DNA of 6,983 nucleotides from Gammaproteobacteria bacterium. Lineage in GTDB: Bacteria > Pseudomonadota > Gammaproteobacteria > Arenicellales > Arenicellaceae. Under the pieces are notes generated by a model that saw nothing but the letters and a program-made list of their open reading frames with translations, did no database searches and was not told the DNA's origin. Within the stretch, counting starts at the first letter, position 1. The number at the start of each line of letters is the position of its first letter. The position numbers and the translations under genes are program-made. The stretch is from the NCBI GenBank assembly GCA_030426005.1, contig JAUHZM010000161.1, positions 1 to 6,983 on the forward strand. Direction: 5' to 3'. This document shows, one piece after another, positions 1 to 5,686 of the stretch.

Positions 1-1
1 C

Positions 2-316
2 ACACCGCGTGTTTTTGATTTCAAACCGCGAGAGCATAGCGATATTGGCGTGCCGCTGGGACTGGATTTTGAAACAGCCGCGGAAATGTCGGGCGCGCGC
101 TTTGCGTTTCTGCGCGGGCAAATGGCCCGGCTGCAGCGTGCGATCGGGCAATATATGCTCGACCAGCAGACGATGGAAAACGGCTTTCAGGAATGCGCGC
201 CACCGGTACTCGTGCGCGATGAGGCCATGTTCGGTACCGGCCAGTTGCCCAAATTTTCGGAAGATTCGTTTCAGACCACTGACGGGAGGTGGTTGATCCC
301 GACGGCCGAAGTCAGC
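2..316 (+). CDS. serS: Seryl-tRNA synthetase, internal fragment (5' end outside window, 3' end lost at junction)
   Basis: SerRS charges tRNA-Ser with serine in the cytoplasm. The frame beginning at base 2 is open from the window edge and carries typical SerRS catalytic-domain wording: FDFKPREHSDIGVPLG, the stretch around SGARFAFLRG, then VLVRDEAMFGTGQLPKF and DGRWLIPTAEVS. About 105 codons are present, roughly the start of the class II catalytic core. Motifs 2 and 3, which bind ATP, are missing. The wording (LVRDEAMFGTGQLPKF, DGRWLIPTAEVS) resembles alphaproteobacterial SerRS more than gammaproteobacterial forms; this is from memory of the family. The reading frame stays open to 451, but after about 316 the protein is meaningless and the DNA is antisense dnaB. 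Upstream serS sequence lies outside the window. GC is about 58%, clearly above the neighbouring dnaB. Identity is very secure; its belonging to this genome is doubtful. Confidence 0.93.
295..316. other. Probable chimeric junction between serS and dnaB fragments
   Basis: Within these about 20 bases the plus strand still reads as SerRS (PTAEVS) and the minus strand still reads as DnaB (LTSAVGI). Left of it only SerRS is recognisable, and right of it only DnaB. Both genes are truncated at their 3' sides and point at each other. No transposon end, target duplication or attachment site is visible. A chimeric assembly or ligation event is the simplest reading; a genomic rearrangement is possible but would break two normally essential genes. 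Confidence 0.8.
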
Positions 317-1161
317 TTTGGCCAGTCTTCCGTGTCCAATTGGCCGGTACGCAGCTTGCCTGAATTAACTCGACTGAGTGATGCGAGTAAACGCGCGGCC
401 AGCTGTGAACCAGGCATCTCCATACTGAACACCGCGACAGGCAAATTTTGATTGATAGCCGCGTATTCCACTAAGTTCATTGAAAATGACGTTTTACCCA
501 TCGATGGGCGCCCCGCAACGATGACCAGATCACCGCCCTGCAGACCACTGGTCTTTTTGTCCAGATCCACAAACCCGGTTGGAACCCCAGTCACGGTTTG
601 CTTGGTATTAAACAGTTCTTCGATTTTATCGACCGCTTCCGTTAACAAGGAATCAATACGTCGGAAGCCGGCTTTCGCTTGATTATTGTTTTTGGCAATC
701 TCAAAAATGATCGATTCGGCATAATCCAACACTTCTTCCGGCGTACGACCATCCGGCTGATATGCCCGCTTGACAATATCATTCGCACTTTCGATCAAGC
801 GTCGCAAAATAGCGCGGTCTCGAACAATTTTGGCATACGACTTAGCATTGCCGGTATTCGGCGTGTTTTTCGCCAATGAGCCCAGATACGCTAGACCACC
901 AACCTGATCGATTTCACCCTGATGCGTCAGCGCTTCCGACACCGTAACAACGTCCGCGGCTTCACCACGCTCATCGAGACGGACGATTTCATTGAAAATA
1001 ATCTGATGATCATTGCGGTAAAAATCACGCGCTTCCAGCTCCGAACTAATTTCGTCGATCACTCGGTTGTCGAGCATCATCGATCCGAGAATCGACTGCT
1101 CAGCCTCAATTGCCTGCGGCGGCAAGCGCAAAATATCTTCTTCTTTTGTGGTGTTCGCCAT
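295..1161 (-). CDS. dnaB: Replicative DNA helicase DnaB, 3'-truncated
   Basis: DnaB is the hexameric 5'-3' helicase that unwinds DNA at the replication fork and recruits primase. The N-terminal helical domain starts at about residue 10 (LPPQAIEAEQSILGSMML) and contains the characteristic RDFYRNDHQIIF at 45-56. A linker follows, and then the RecA-like ATPase domain with GVPTGFVDLDKKTSGL from 192 and Walker A GRPSMGKTS at 217-225. Sequence resembling DnaB continues to about residue 289 (RTGQLDTEDW then LTSAVG). Full-length DnaB is about 460-470 residues, so Walker B, the DNA-binding loops and the arginine finger are missing. The open frame runs on for seven meaningless residues to a stop at 271. 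The ATG at 1161 fits the family start; no Shine-Dalgarno sequence is visible. It lies downstream of rplI on the same strand, separated by a terminator, so it probably has its own promoter in 1162-1310, though I found no convincing boxes there. Confidence 0.95.
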
Positions 1162-1310
1162 GATCAGAAACGCGGTTCGGTTAACAGTAAAATTGGCTTG
1201 CGTTCGGGGTCAGTTACTTTAGCACACTGCGCAATTCTTGTGATCGGACCTACGCCAATTTAATGCGCAATTGAACGCTAGATGTGCCGGTGACCAATCA
1301 ACCCTCCAGG
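1162..1310 (-). other. dnaB upstream region, no clear promoter
   Basis: About 150 bases lie between the terminator after rplI and the dnaB ATG. I looked for sigma70 boxes reading toward dnaB and found only weak pairs with poor spacing, for example a TAAAGT with no matching -35. No hairpin or repeat stands out. A dnaB promoter is expected here because a terminator precedes it, but I cannot place it. Confidence 0.4.
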
Positions 1311-1311
1311 C

Positions 1312-1343
1312 AAAAAAAATCCCCGCCTAAGCGAGGATTTTTT
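1312..1343 (-). terminator. Rho-independent terminator after rplI
   Basis: Read on the minus strand, AATCCTCGC pairs with GCGGGGATT around a four-base loop (TTAG) and is followed by a run of T. The stem contains one G-T wobble on the minus strand that becomes an A-C mismatch on the plus strand, so it is best suited to minus-strand transcripts. A-runs on one side and T-runs on the other extend the pairing. It starts 24 bases after the rplI stop and should end the rpsF-rpsR-rplI transcript before dnaB. Confidence 0.85.
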
Positions 1344-1366
1344 AATACAGACCGTGTGAGTCAGGC

Positions 1367-1813
1367 TTATTCAGCAACCACCACAACGTTCACCTCAAAG
1401 TGAACTTCTGGATGTACTGAAACAGCAACTTCGTACTCACCAATCGCTTTGATTGGGCCTTCTGGCAATTGAATTTCTGATTTATTCAATTCCAGACCCT
1501 TCGCTGAGAACGCATCGGCAATCTCGATGACACCAACCGAACCGAACAGCTTACCTTCATCACTAGCACGGCTAGCAATTTCAACAGACTGGCCTTCCAG
1601 TTCTTTGGCGCGACCTTGCGCGGCTTGCAACTTGTCCGCTGATGCTTTTTCAAGCTCCAAACGACGCTCTTCGAACAGTTTAATGTTTTCAGCAGTCGCA
1701 ACAGTCGCCAAGCCTTGTGGCACAAGGTAGTTACGTGCATAACCAGGCTTTACGGTGACCATGTCGCCCAGATTGCCAAGGTTAACGATTTTTTCCAATA
1801 GGATTACTTGCAT
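1367..1813 (-). CDS. rplI: 50S ribosomal protein bL9
   Basis: bL9 binds 23S rRNA near the base of the L1 stalk and reaches out toward the neighbouring ribosome; it helps maintain reading-frame fidelity. The protein has 148 residues (E. coli 149). It opens with MQVILLEKIVNLGNLGDMV and the family signature region VKPGYARNYLVPQGLA (about 22-37). A charged connecting helix follows (about 42-75), then the C-terminal rRNA-binding domain containing KLFGSVG and the GPIKAIGEYEV stretch. The start is well fixed: a strong AGGAGGT lies just ahead of the ATG. Third gene of the rpsF-rpsR-rplI operon, only 9 bases after the rpsR stop, and followed by a terminator. Confidence 0.98.
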   Translation of the reverse strand: MQVILLEKIVNLGNLGDMVTVKPGYARNYLVPQGLATVATAENIKLFEERRLELEKASADKLQAAQGRAKELEGQSVEIASRASDEGKLFGSVGVIEIADAFSAKGLELNKSEIQLPEGPIKAIGEYEVAVSVHPEVHFEVNVVVVAE

Positions 1814-1822
1814 GACAACCTC

Positions 1823-2080
1823 CTATCGATGTCCGTCAGTGTAAGGCAAAAGAGCCAGATAACGTGCATTCTTGATCGCACTTGCCAACTGACGCTGAAA
1901 ACGCGCCGCTGTGCCAGTGTTACGACTTGGAATGATTTTTCCAGACTCAGAAACAAATGACTTCAGGGTAGCCAAATCTTTGTAATCGATATGCGTAACG
2001 CCTTCTGCCGTGAAGCGGCAAAAGCGACGACGCATTTGACGAAAACCTTGACGTCTTTTCTTAGGTGCATTGCGTTTCAT
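1823..2080 (-). CDS. rpsR: 30S ribosomal protein bS18
   Basis: bS18 assembles as a heterodimer with bS6 on the 16S rRNA platform. The conserved core is complete: FCRFTAEGV, HIDYKDLATLKSFVSESGKI, PSRNTGT, then QRQLASAIKNARYLALLPYTD. At 85 residues it is about 10 longer than the 75-residue E. coli protein. The extra length is a basic N-terminal leader (MKRNAPKKRRQGFRQ) before a second methionine at residue 16. I prefer the longer start because a GAGGAGG ribosome-binding site sits at the right distance from its ATG, inside the last codons of rpsF. The ATG lies 2 bases after the rpsF stop, so translation is probably coupled to rpsF. priB, which separates these two genes in enterobacteria, is absent. 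Confidence 0.97.
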   Translation of the reverse strand: MKRNAPKKRRQGFRQMRRRFCRFTAEGVTHIDYKDLATLKSFVSESGKIIPSRNTGTAARFQRQLASAIKNARYLALLPYTDGHR

Positions 2081-2082
2081 GA

Positions 2083-2544
2083 TTATGCCTCCTCGGTTTC
2101 TTCAGAGTCCGCGTCTTGTTTCGCGTCGTCTTCATCTGATTCTGCTTCAGCCTCGGCTTTAGCGGCTTCTTCCGCAGCGGCTACACGCGCTGCTTCTCGC
2201 TCTTCGTCGCGTTGACGCTCAGCTTCAACTTCTTTCATCATGACTGATGGCTCAGTTTCAGCATCTTTCATCTTCAGCACAAGGCTACGGATGATGGCAT
2301 CGTTAAAACGGAACAAGTTCTCGATTTCTGCCAAAGTCTCTTGAGAAACTTCCACATTCATCAGAACATAGTGCGCTTTGTGAATCTTGTTGATCGGGTA
2401 AGCTAACTGGCGGCGACCCCAGTCTTCGTAGCGATGAACGGTTCCACCGCCCTGCTCGATAACGCCTTTGTAGCGATCGGCCATCGCGGTGACCTGCTCG
2501 CTTTGATCTGGGTGAACCAGATACACGATTTCGTAATGTCTCAT
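2083..2544 (-). CDS. rpsF: 30S ribosomal protein bS6 with long acidic tail
   Basis: bS6 binds bS18 and the central domain of 16S rRNA. The ferredoxin-like core covers about residues 1-95: MRHYEIVYLVHPDQSEQV, then RYEDWGRRQLAYPINKIHKAHYV (38-60), then the helix around LFRFNDAIIRSLVL. E. coli bS6 is about 135 residues; this one is 153. After about residue 95 the protein becomes a low-complexity tail rich in Glu, Ala, Asp and Arg, ending SEETEEA. In E. coli, RimK adds glutamates to the bS6 C-terminus; whether that applies here is unknown. GAGGAG precedes the ATG at good spacing. First gene of the operon, preceded by a leader of about 170 nt and a strong promoter. Confidence 0.97.
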   Translation of the reverse strand: MRHYEIVYLVHPDQSEQVTAMADRYKGVIEQGGGTVHRYEDWGRRQLAYPINKIHKAHYVLMNVEVSQETLAEIENLFRFNDAIIRSLVLKMKDAETEPSVMMKEVEAERQRDEEREAARVAAAEEAAKAEAEAESDEDDAKQDADSEETEEA

Positions 2545-2582
2545 TTGAGCTCCTCACGGTTAAAAAGTTTCCCGACAGTTGC

Positions 2583-2645
2583 GTCACTTATCACTTAAGT
2601 TCGATGCAAGCCGGTGAAACAAGGAGATTGGATATTTTAAGTGAC
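2583..2645 (-). promoter_or_regulatory. Alternative hairpins in the rpsF leader (possible bS6:bS18 autoregulatory site)
   Basis: In the minus-strand leader, GTCACTTA (plus 2638-2645) is perfectly complementary to TAAGTGAC (plus 2583-2590). The overlapping TCACTTAA (plus 2637-2644) is equally complementary to the adjacent TTAAGTGA (plus 2591-2598). The two 8-bp stems share one arm and exclude each other. The enclosed loop contains ACCGGC. In E. coli and many other bacteria, rpsF leaders carry a structure that binds the bS6:bS18 complex and uses a CCG element; assigning that role here is inference. The structure lies 38 nt upstream of the rpsF start. Confidence 0.5.
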
Positions 2646-2720
2646 ATGAACAACCTAGTTGCCAGTCAATATCCGCGTATTTCTCGCCACAAAACGGTCC
2701 CCGGATCGCAGCGAAGCGCG

Positions 2721-2749
2721 ATTCTAGCGGAATCATAGTAAAACTGCAA
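2721..2749 (-). promoter_or_regulatory. Sigma70 promoter of the rpsF-rpsR-rplI operon
   Basis: Reading on the minus strand, TTGCAG (2749-2744) is separated by exactly 17 bases from TAGAAT (2726-2721). The bases just after the -10 box are GC-rich (CGCGC), as is common for stringently controlled ribosomal protein promoters. Predicted transcription start is about 2714, giving a leader of roughly 170 nt. Confidence 0.75.
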
Positions 2750-2822
2750 AGCAAGCACACAAAAAACACCGTAAAATACGCAGCTAACTGCTTGTTTTAC
2801 TCAAGAATTAACCATTACTTCC

Positions 2823-3098
2823 GTGTACTACCAATTGGCCGACAATATTACCCTGACCGAACTCGAAGACGAGGCTGTTCTTCTGGATTTAGCATCCGGT
2901 CGCTATTACGGTCTAAATGCGGTCGGGGCACGCTACCTTTCACTATTGAATTCCGGCAGAAGTGATCAGGAATGCATTCGTGAAATCGCTGAGGAGTATC
3001 AACAATCACTCACGGTGGTATCAACGGATCTGGTGGAATTGCGTGCTGATTTGCTTGCCAACGGTCTCCTTGTTCTCCATTCCCCGGCCAATGGATAA
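2823..3098 (+). CDS. PqqD-family small protein (RiPP recognition element fold)
   Basis: This 91-residue protein matches the PqqD-like family: a beta-rich N-terminus (ITLTELEDEAVLLDLASGRYYGLNAVGARYL, written here in pieces: ITLTELEDEAVLLDL at 9-23, SGRYYGLNAVGARYL at 25-39), then helical segments to about 80. PqqD and the lasso-peptide B1 proteins bind the leader of a precursor peptide and deliver it to a modifying enzyme. The family assignment is seen; peptide binding here is inferred. The start is GTG at 2823. There is no in-frame ATG back to a stop at 2772, and the GTG gives the normal family length. No Shine-Dalgarno sequence is visible. The stop overlaps the start of the nucleotidyltransferase gene by 8 nt, so the two are almost certainly co-translated. 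A stand-alone PqqD-like protein of this size can belong to lasso, sactipeptide or uncharacterised HprK-associated systems. Confidence 0.82.
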   Translation: MYYQLADNITLTELEDEAVLLDLASGRYYGLNAVGARYLSLLNSGRSDQECIREIAEEYQQSLTVVSTDLVELRADLLANGLLVLHSPANG

Positions 3099-4200
3099 CA
3101 CGCCAGTCAGCCAACAGGAGCTGGATTATCTAGCAAGCTTAATCTGCGATCACAAACAGGCTGAGCCGAACGGCTCAAGTGAGTTCGTAGCGATGTGGGG
3201 ATCCAAATCAGCGCAAGCCAAACTTGATCGTCTCGACTACCATGGCATCACCTTATTGGCGGCGGCCCGCAATACCTTAACCAAGGATCTCGCTGACACT
3301 TGCCAGCAACGACGCGCGATGCTGGCCGCGACCGAAGCACTCAAACAGCAAGCGCTACAACATTTGTTTAGAGAATGCCAGAACGCCGGGGTAGACAAGC
3401 TTATTCTGTTCAAAGGTACTGCCCTAGCACACACGGTATATCCGCAACCCTGGTACCGCCCCCGCTCCGATGCAGACTGTTTGGTCGATCCACGCGACCG
3501 CGCACTGGCGCATCAGGTATTAACCGACCTTGGGTACCAGAAACACTTTGCCATTGAAGGTCGATATGTGTCGTATCAATCGCTGTACAGTAAGTCATTG
3601 CCAGGCCAGAGCCAAATGCACATCGATTTACACTGGCGAATCAACAATCGTCAATGCCTAAGTCAGGCCTACGCGGTGGCGGATTTATGGGCGGAACGTC
3701 AGATGACCAGTGCGCACCTGCCCGTGCCCAACAATATCGACTCGCTACTGATCGCCTGCCTGCATCGCCTTGGGCATCACGCGCAAGAAGAACGTCTAAC
3801 TTGGCTGTTTGACATTCATTTACTGAGCTGTGCACTCAACGACACCGAGTGGCAAACCTTGGTGAACAAAGCACAACAGAAATCACTTTGTGCAATCACC
3901 TTGGATGCCCTACAACACTGCCAAAACCTTTTCGGCACACCGGTACCGAATGGCGTGTTGCATGCACTCTCACTGACCGATAAGGAACCAAGCGCCATCT
4001 TCACTCAACGCGATCTGCCAGAATGGCGCTATTTTTTAGCAGATCTAAATTCCATGTCGAGTTGGAAACAGAAATTAGGTTTTTTACGGGAAACCTTATT
4101 GCCCTCGCCCGCCTATATTCGAACTCAGATGCAAACTCGCACCGCCTTTATGGGCTACCTCAAACGCATCTGGCGCGGTTTAAAGCGCGTCACGTCGTAG
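3091..4200 (+). CDS. Nucleotidyltransferase-like protein (NTP_transf_5 / PF14907-type)
   Basis: The 369-residue protein has the layout of the uncharacterised nucleotidyltransferase family found beside PqqD and HprK-like genes. A helical N-terminal part runs to about 95. Then come ILFKGTALAHTVYP at 105-118 and RPRSDADCLVDPRD at 123-136, the likely metal-binding pair (Asp127, Asp129). HIDLHWRI at 177-184 supplies a likely third acidic residue (Asp179). Helices with LHRLGHH (224-230) and LTWLFDIHLL (236-245) follow. The substrate is unknown; family members could move a nucleotide onto a peptide or small molecule. I chose the ATG at 3091 rather than an upstream in-frame ATG at 2962 because residues before it are the PqqD-like gene in another frame. 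It overlaps that gene by 8 nt with no separate ribosome-binding site, which suggests translational coupling. Its last 11 bases overlap the end of the convergent kinase-like gene. Confidence 0.8.
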   Translation: MDNTPVSQQELDYLASLICDHKQAEPNGSSEFVAMWGSKSAQAKLDRLDYHGITLLAAARNTLTKDLADTCQQRRAMLAATEALKQQALQHLFRECQNAGVDKLILFKGTALAHTVYPQPWYRPRSDADCLVDPRDRALAHQVLTDLGYQKHFAIEGRYVSYQSLYSKSLPGQSQMHIDLHWRINNRQCLSQAYAVADLWAERQMTSAHLPVPNNIDSLLIACLHRLGHHAQEERLTWLFDIHLLSCALNDTEWQTLVNKAQQKSLCAITLDALQHCQNLFGTPVPNGVLHALSLTDKEPSAIFTQRDLPEWRYFLADLNSMSSWKQKLGFLRETLLPSPAYIRTQMQTRTAFMGYLKRIWRGLKRVTS

Positions 4201-5107
4201 ACAACGCGGCCACAATCTCCTGTCGTAATTCTGGCAAACGATCCAAGTCTCTGGGATACACAATTTCAAACACCGGGACACGCTGGCAAAACTGTTTAGC
4301 AAATTCTGCATGCGCAGCCAAACTCTGAATATCAAATAATTTAGCGGCAACGGTGTGCCGAATCAGCTGCAACATCGCATTCTGCGGCGACAGTCGATGG
4401 CATTCGAACTTGGGTGTCGGCTGTGGATTTATTCGCACCACGTAATTCAACGGCAACTCACTGGCAGGTAAATCCGGCACACTCGCCCGCGGTAGTTTTA
4501 ATTGCGGATACGCGGGCAACAGAATAACACCGGTTTCAGGTTCCGACACGGAGAGCGTAACCGGCAGCAAGTCATCGCTGATTTGTCGCCAGTCGTCCGC
4601 CACATGCGTACTTAAGGTCGATTTACCAGCGCCCGACTCCGCGATCAACGCGATGGTGCCTGCTCTGCTCTGGATCGCGCCTGCATGTAAGCAATAAATT
4701 CCCTGCCGTTGCAACAGCAGTATGATGGCGGGGCCGGTGATGACTTCTAAGTTAACTCGTGAATTCAAACCCTGCGTATCTAGCAGTTGAATCGCCATAT
4801 GCTGAAAGTGCAGTTGGCAAATGGCCTGCGTATCGACATCGATTTGCACGCCAACGTCAGTGCGCCATACAGATACTTCGCGAAGGCGACCATCAATTGG
4901 GGCCGGACCACGGTATACCAAGTCACTCGTGGCTTCCGGGGTTCGCAGCGACCCGATCAGCTGCGTGCTTTTCTGCAGATCGAGCGATGCGGCATACGCC
5001 TCCAGGGCAGCAACAGGTTGATCGAACACCACCGTTTGGCCCGCTAGCACATACGTAGTCGGTTTCGATTCGGCCTTAGTTGTCGATATGGAGCTTACTT
5101 TGATCAC
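4190..5107 (-). CDS. HPr-kinase-like P-loop protein
   Basis: The 305-residue protein has a divergent N-terminal half and an HPr kinase/phosphorylase C-terminal-like domain. Visible motifs are YCLHAGAI (138-145), Walker A AESGAGKST (156-164), ISDDLLPVTL (176-185, matching the conserved Asp pair of HprK), and LPAYPQLKLP (197-206). True HprK phosphorylates a serine in HPr for carbon control. Proteins of this divergent type sit in RiPP clusters; in the paeninodin lasso cluster a related kinase phosphorylates the precursor's C-terminal serine. By analogy a peptide or protein kinase role is plausible but unproven. It converges on the nucleotidyltransferase gene with an 11-nt tail overlap. The start is GTG at 5107; no Shine-Dalgarno sequence is visible, and a TATGAT box ends 6 bases upstream, so the start could be leaderless. 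An alternative in-frame GTG lies at residue 20. Confidence 0.8.
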   Translation of the reverse strand: MIKVSSISTTKAESKPTTYVLAGQTVVFDQPVAALEAYAASLDLQKSTQLIGSLRTPEATSDLVYRGPAPIDGRLREVSVWRTDVGVQIDVDTQAICQLHFQHMAIQLLDTQGLNSRVNLEVITGPAIILLLQRQGIYCLHAGAIQSRAGTIALIAESGAGKSTLSTHVADDWRQISDDLLPVTLSVSEPETGVILLPAYPQLKLPRASVPDLPASELPLNYVVRINPQPTPKFECHRLSPQNAMLQLIRHTVAAKLFDIQSLAAHAEFAKQFCQRVPVFEIVYPRDLDRLPELRQEIVAALSTT

Positions 5108-5113
5108 GCCGCG

Positions 5114-5142
5114 ATCATAGCGAATATACTTGAGCTTGAGAA
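5114..5142 (-). promoter_or_regulatory. Candidate promoter of the HPr-kinase-like gene
   Basis: On the minus strand TTCTCA (5142-5137) and TATGAT (5119-5114) are 17 bases apart. The -10 box is one mismatch from consensus and the -35 has four of six bases. Transcription would begin at about the GTG start codon, implying a leaderless message. The spacing is good, but the -35 is weak. Confidence 0.4.
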
Positions 5143-5158
5143 CTGCATGACTAATAAT
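5130..5158 (+). promoter_or_regulatory. Candidate promoter of the hot-dog protein gene
   Basis: On the plus strand TTGAGC (5130-5135) is followed by TAATAAT (5152-5158), giving 16 or 17 base spacing depending on which hexamer is taken. The start would be near 5165, with a leader of about 20 nt. It overlaps the divergent candidate promoter of the kinase-like gene within a 79-base intergenic region. Confidence 0.4.
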
Positions 5159-5186
5159 CGAATTTTGCTACGCGTCCGTTCTTGTC

Positions 5187-5642
5187 ATGTCAGCCATCCT
5201 CAAACGATACCAGCAACTTAGCCGACTTCCTGCCGGCAATTATTTGTTCAGCAAAGCCGTCGGCTTCTCGGCACCGTTTTTTGCCAAGATTCACCCATAC
5301 GTGGTTGATCTGCGCGAGGGGTATTGTGAAGTCCGGATGCGCGACCGACGCAGCGTGCGTAATCACCTTGGCACAATCAACGCCGGCGCCTTGTGTTCTT
5401 TGGCAGAAATGACTGGCGGTATGGCGTTGGATAGCCTGGTACCGAGTAACATGCGCTGGATTCCCCGTGGTATGACCGTGGCGTACTTGGCCAAGGCGAC
5501 GGGCACCATTCGAGGAATCACCGAGCTGCAACCGGACGCTATTCAACCCGGCGATATCGTTGTCCCAGTCAAGGTCTACAACGAAGAGAACACACTGGTG
5601 TTCACCGCCGATATCACCTTCTACGTCAGCTTGAAAAAATAA
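5187..5642 (+). CDS. Hot-dog fold protein, DUF4442 / PaaI-like thioesterase
   Basis: This 151-residue protein resembles the DUF4442 branch of hot-dog fold proteins, related to acyl-CoA thioesterases. Visible features are an amphipathic N-terminus (LPAGNYLFSKAVGFSAPFF, about 14-32), a strand EGYCEVRMRDRR (44-55), and the conserved NHLGTINAGALCSLAEM (59-75). In that block Asn59-His60 and Glu74 sit on the central helix where hot-dog thioesterases have their active site. It is followed by MRWIPRGMTVAYLAKATG (89-106). Thioesterase activity is inferred from the fold and the substrate is unknown. The ATG at 5187 gives the usual family length; no Shine-Dalgarno sequence is visible. It is divergent from the kinase-like gene and 44 nt upstream of the oxidoreductase, with which it may share a transcript. 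Nothing links it functionally to the PqqD module. Confidence 0.83.
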   Translation: MSAILKRYQQLSRLPAGNYLFSKAVGFSAPFFAKIHPYVVDLREGYCEVRMRDRRSVRNHLGTINAGALCSLAEMTGGMALDSLVPSNMRWIPRGMTVAYLAKATGTIRGITELQPDAIQPGDIVVPVKVYNEENTLVFTADITFYVSLKK

Positions 5643-5686
5643 CTGACCGTCAAAGATCATCCCCACTCAAACTACGTCGATCTACT

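Larger units (their letters stand above)
2545..2822. other. Divergent intergenic region between rpsF and the PqqD-like gene
   Basis: These 278 bases hold the rpsF promoter, its leader hairpins, and whatever drives the plus-strand PqqD-like gene. For the latter I see only weak boxes: TAAAAT at 2772-2777 has no good -35, and TTGTTT at 2793-2798 is followed 17 bases later by a poor TTACTT. A 30-codon plus-strand frame from 2646 to 2738 is present but crosses the rpsF promoter and is not supported as a gene. Confidence 0.5.

Noticed and set aside
317..451. Continuation of the SerRS frame to a stop at 451
   Set aside because: After the junction the plus strand is antisense to dnaB; the residues no longer resemble SerRS.
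922..1263. Plus-strand open frame opposite the dnaB start (also 452-682 and 679-879)
   Set aside because: Antisense shadows of dnaB with no family resemblance or ribosome-binding site.
2646..2738. 30-codon plus-strand frame upstream of the PqqD-like gene, considered as a precursor peptide
   Set aside because: It crosses the rpsF promoter, its nearest AAGGAG is 19 nt from the ATG, and its end lacks a lasso-like core (Gly to Glu distance is 10, not 7-9).
2584..2769. 61-codon minus-strand frame upstream of rpsF
   Set aside because: It covers the rpsF promoter and leader, starts upstream of the predicted transcript start, and resembles nothing known.
4759..5058. Overlapping plus-strand frames opposite the kinase-like gene
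   Set aside because: Three mutually overlapping antisense frames with no motif; the minus strand carries clear Walker A and HprK-like motifs.
5190..5666. 158-codon minus-strand frame opposite the hot-dog gene
   Set aside because: Shadow of the hot-dog gene, whose plus-strand product has a recognisable conserved active-site helix.
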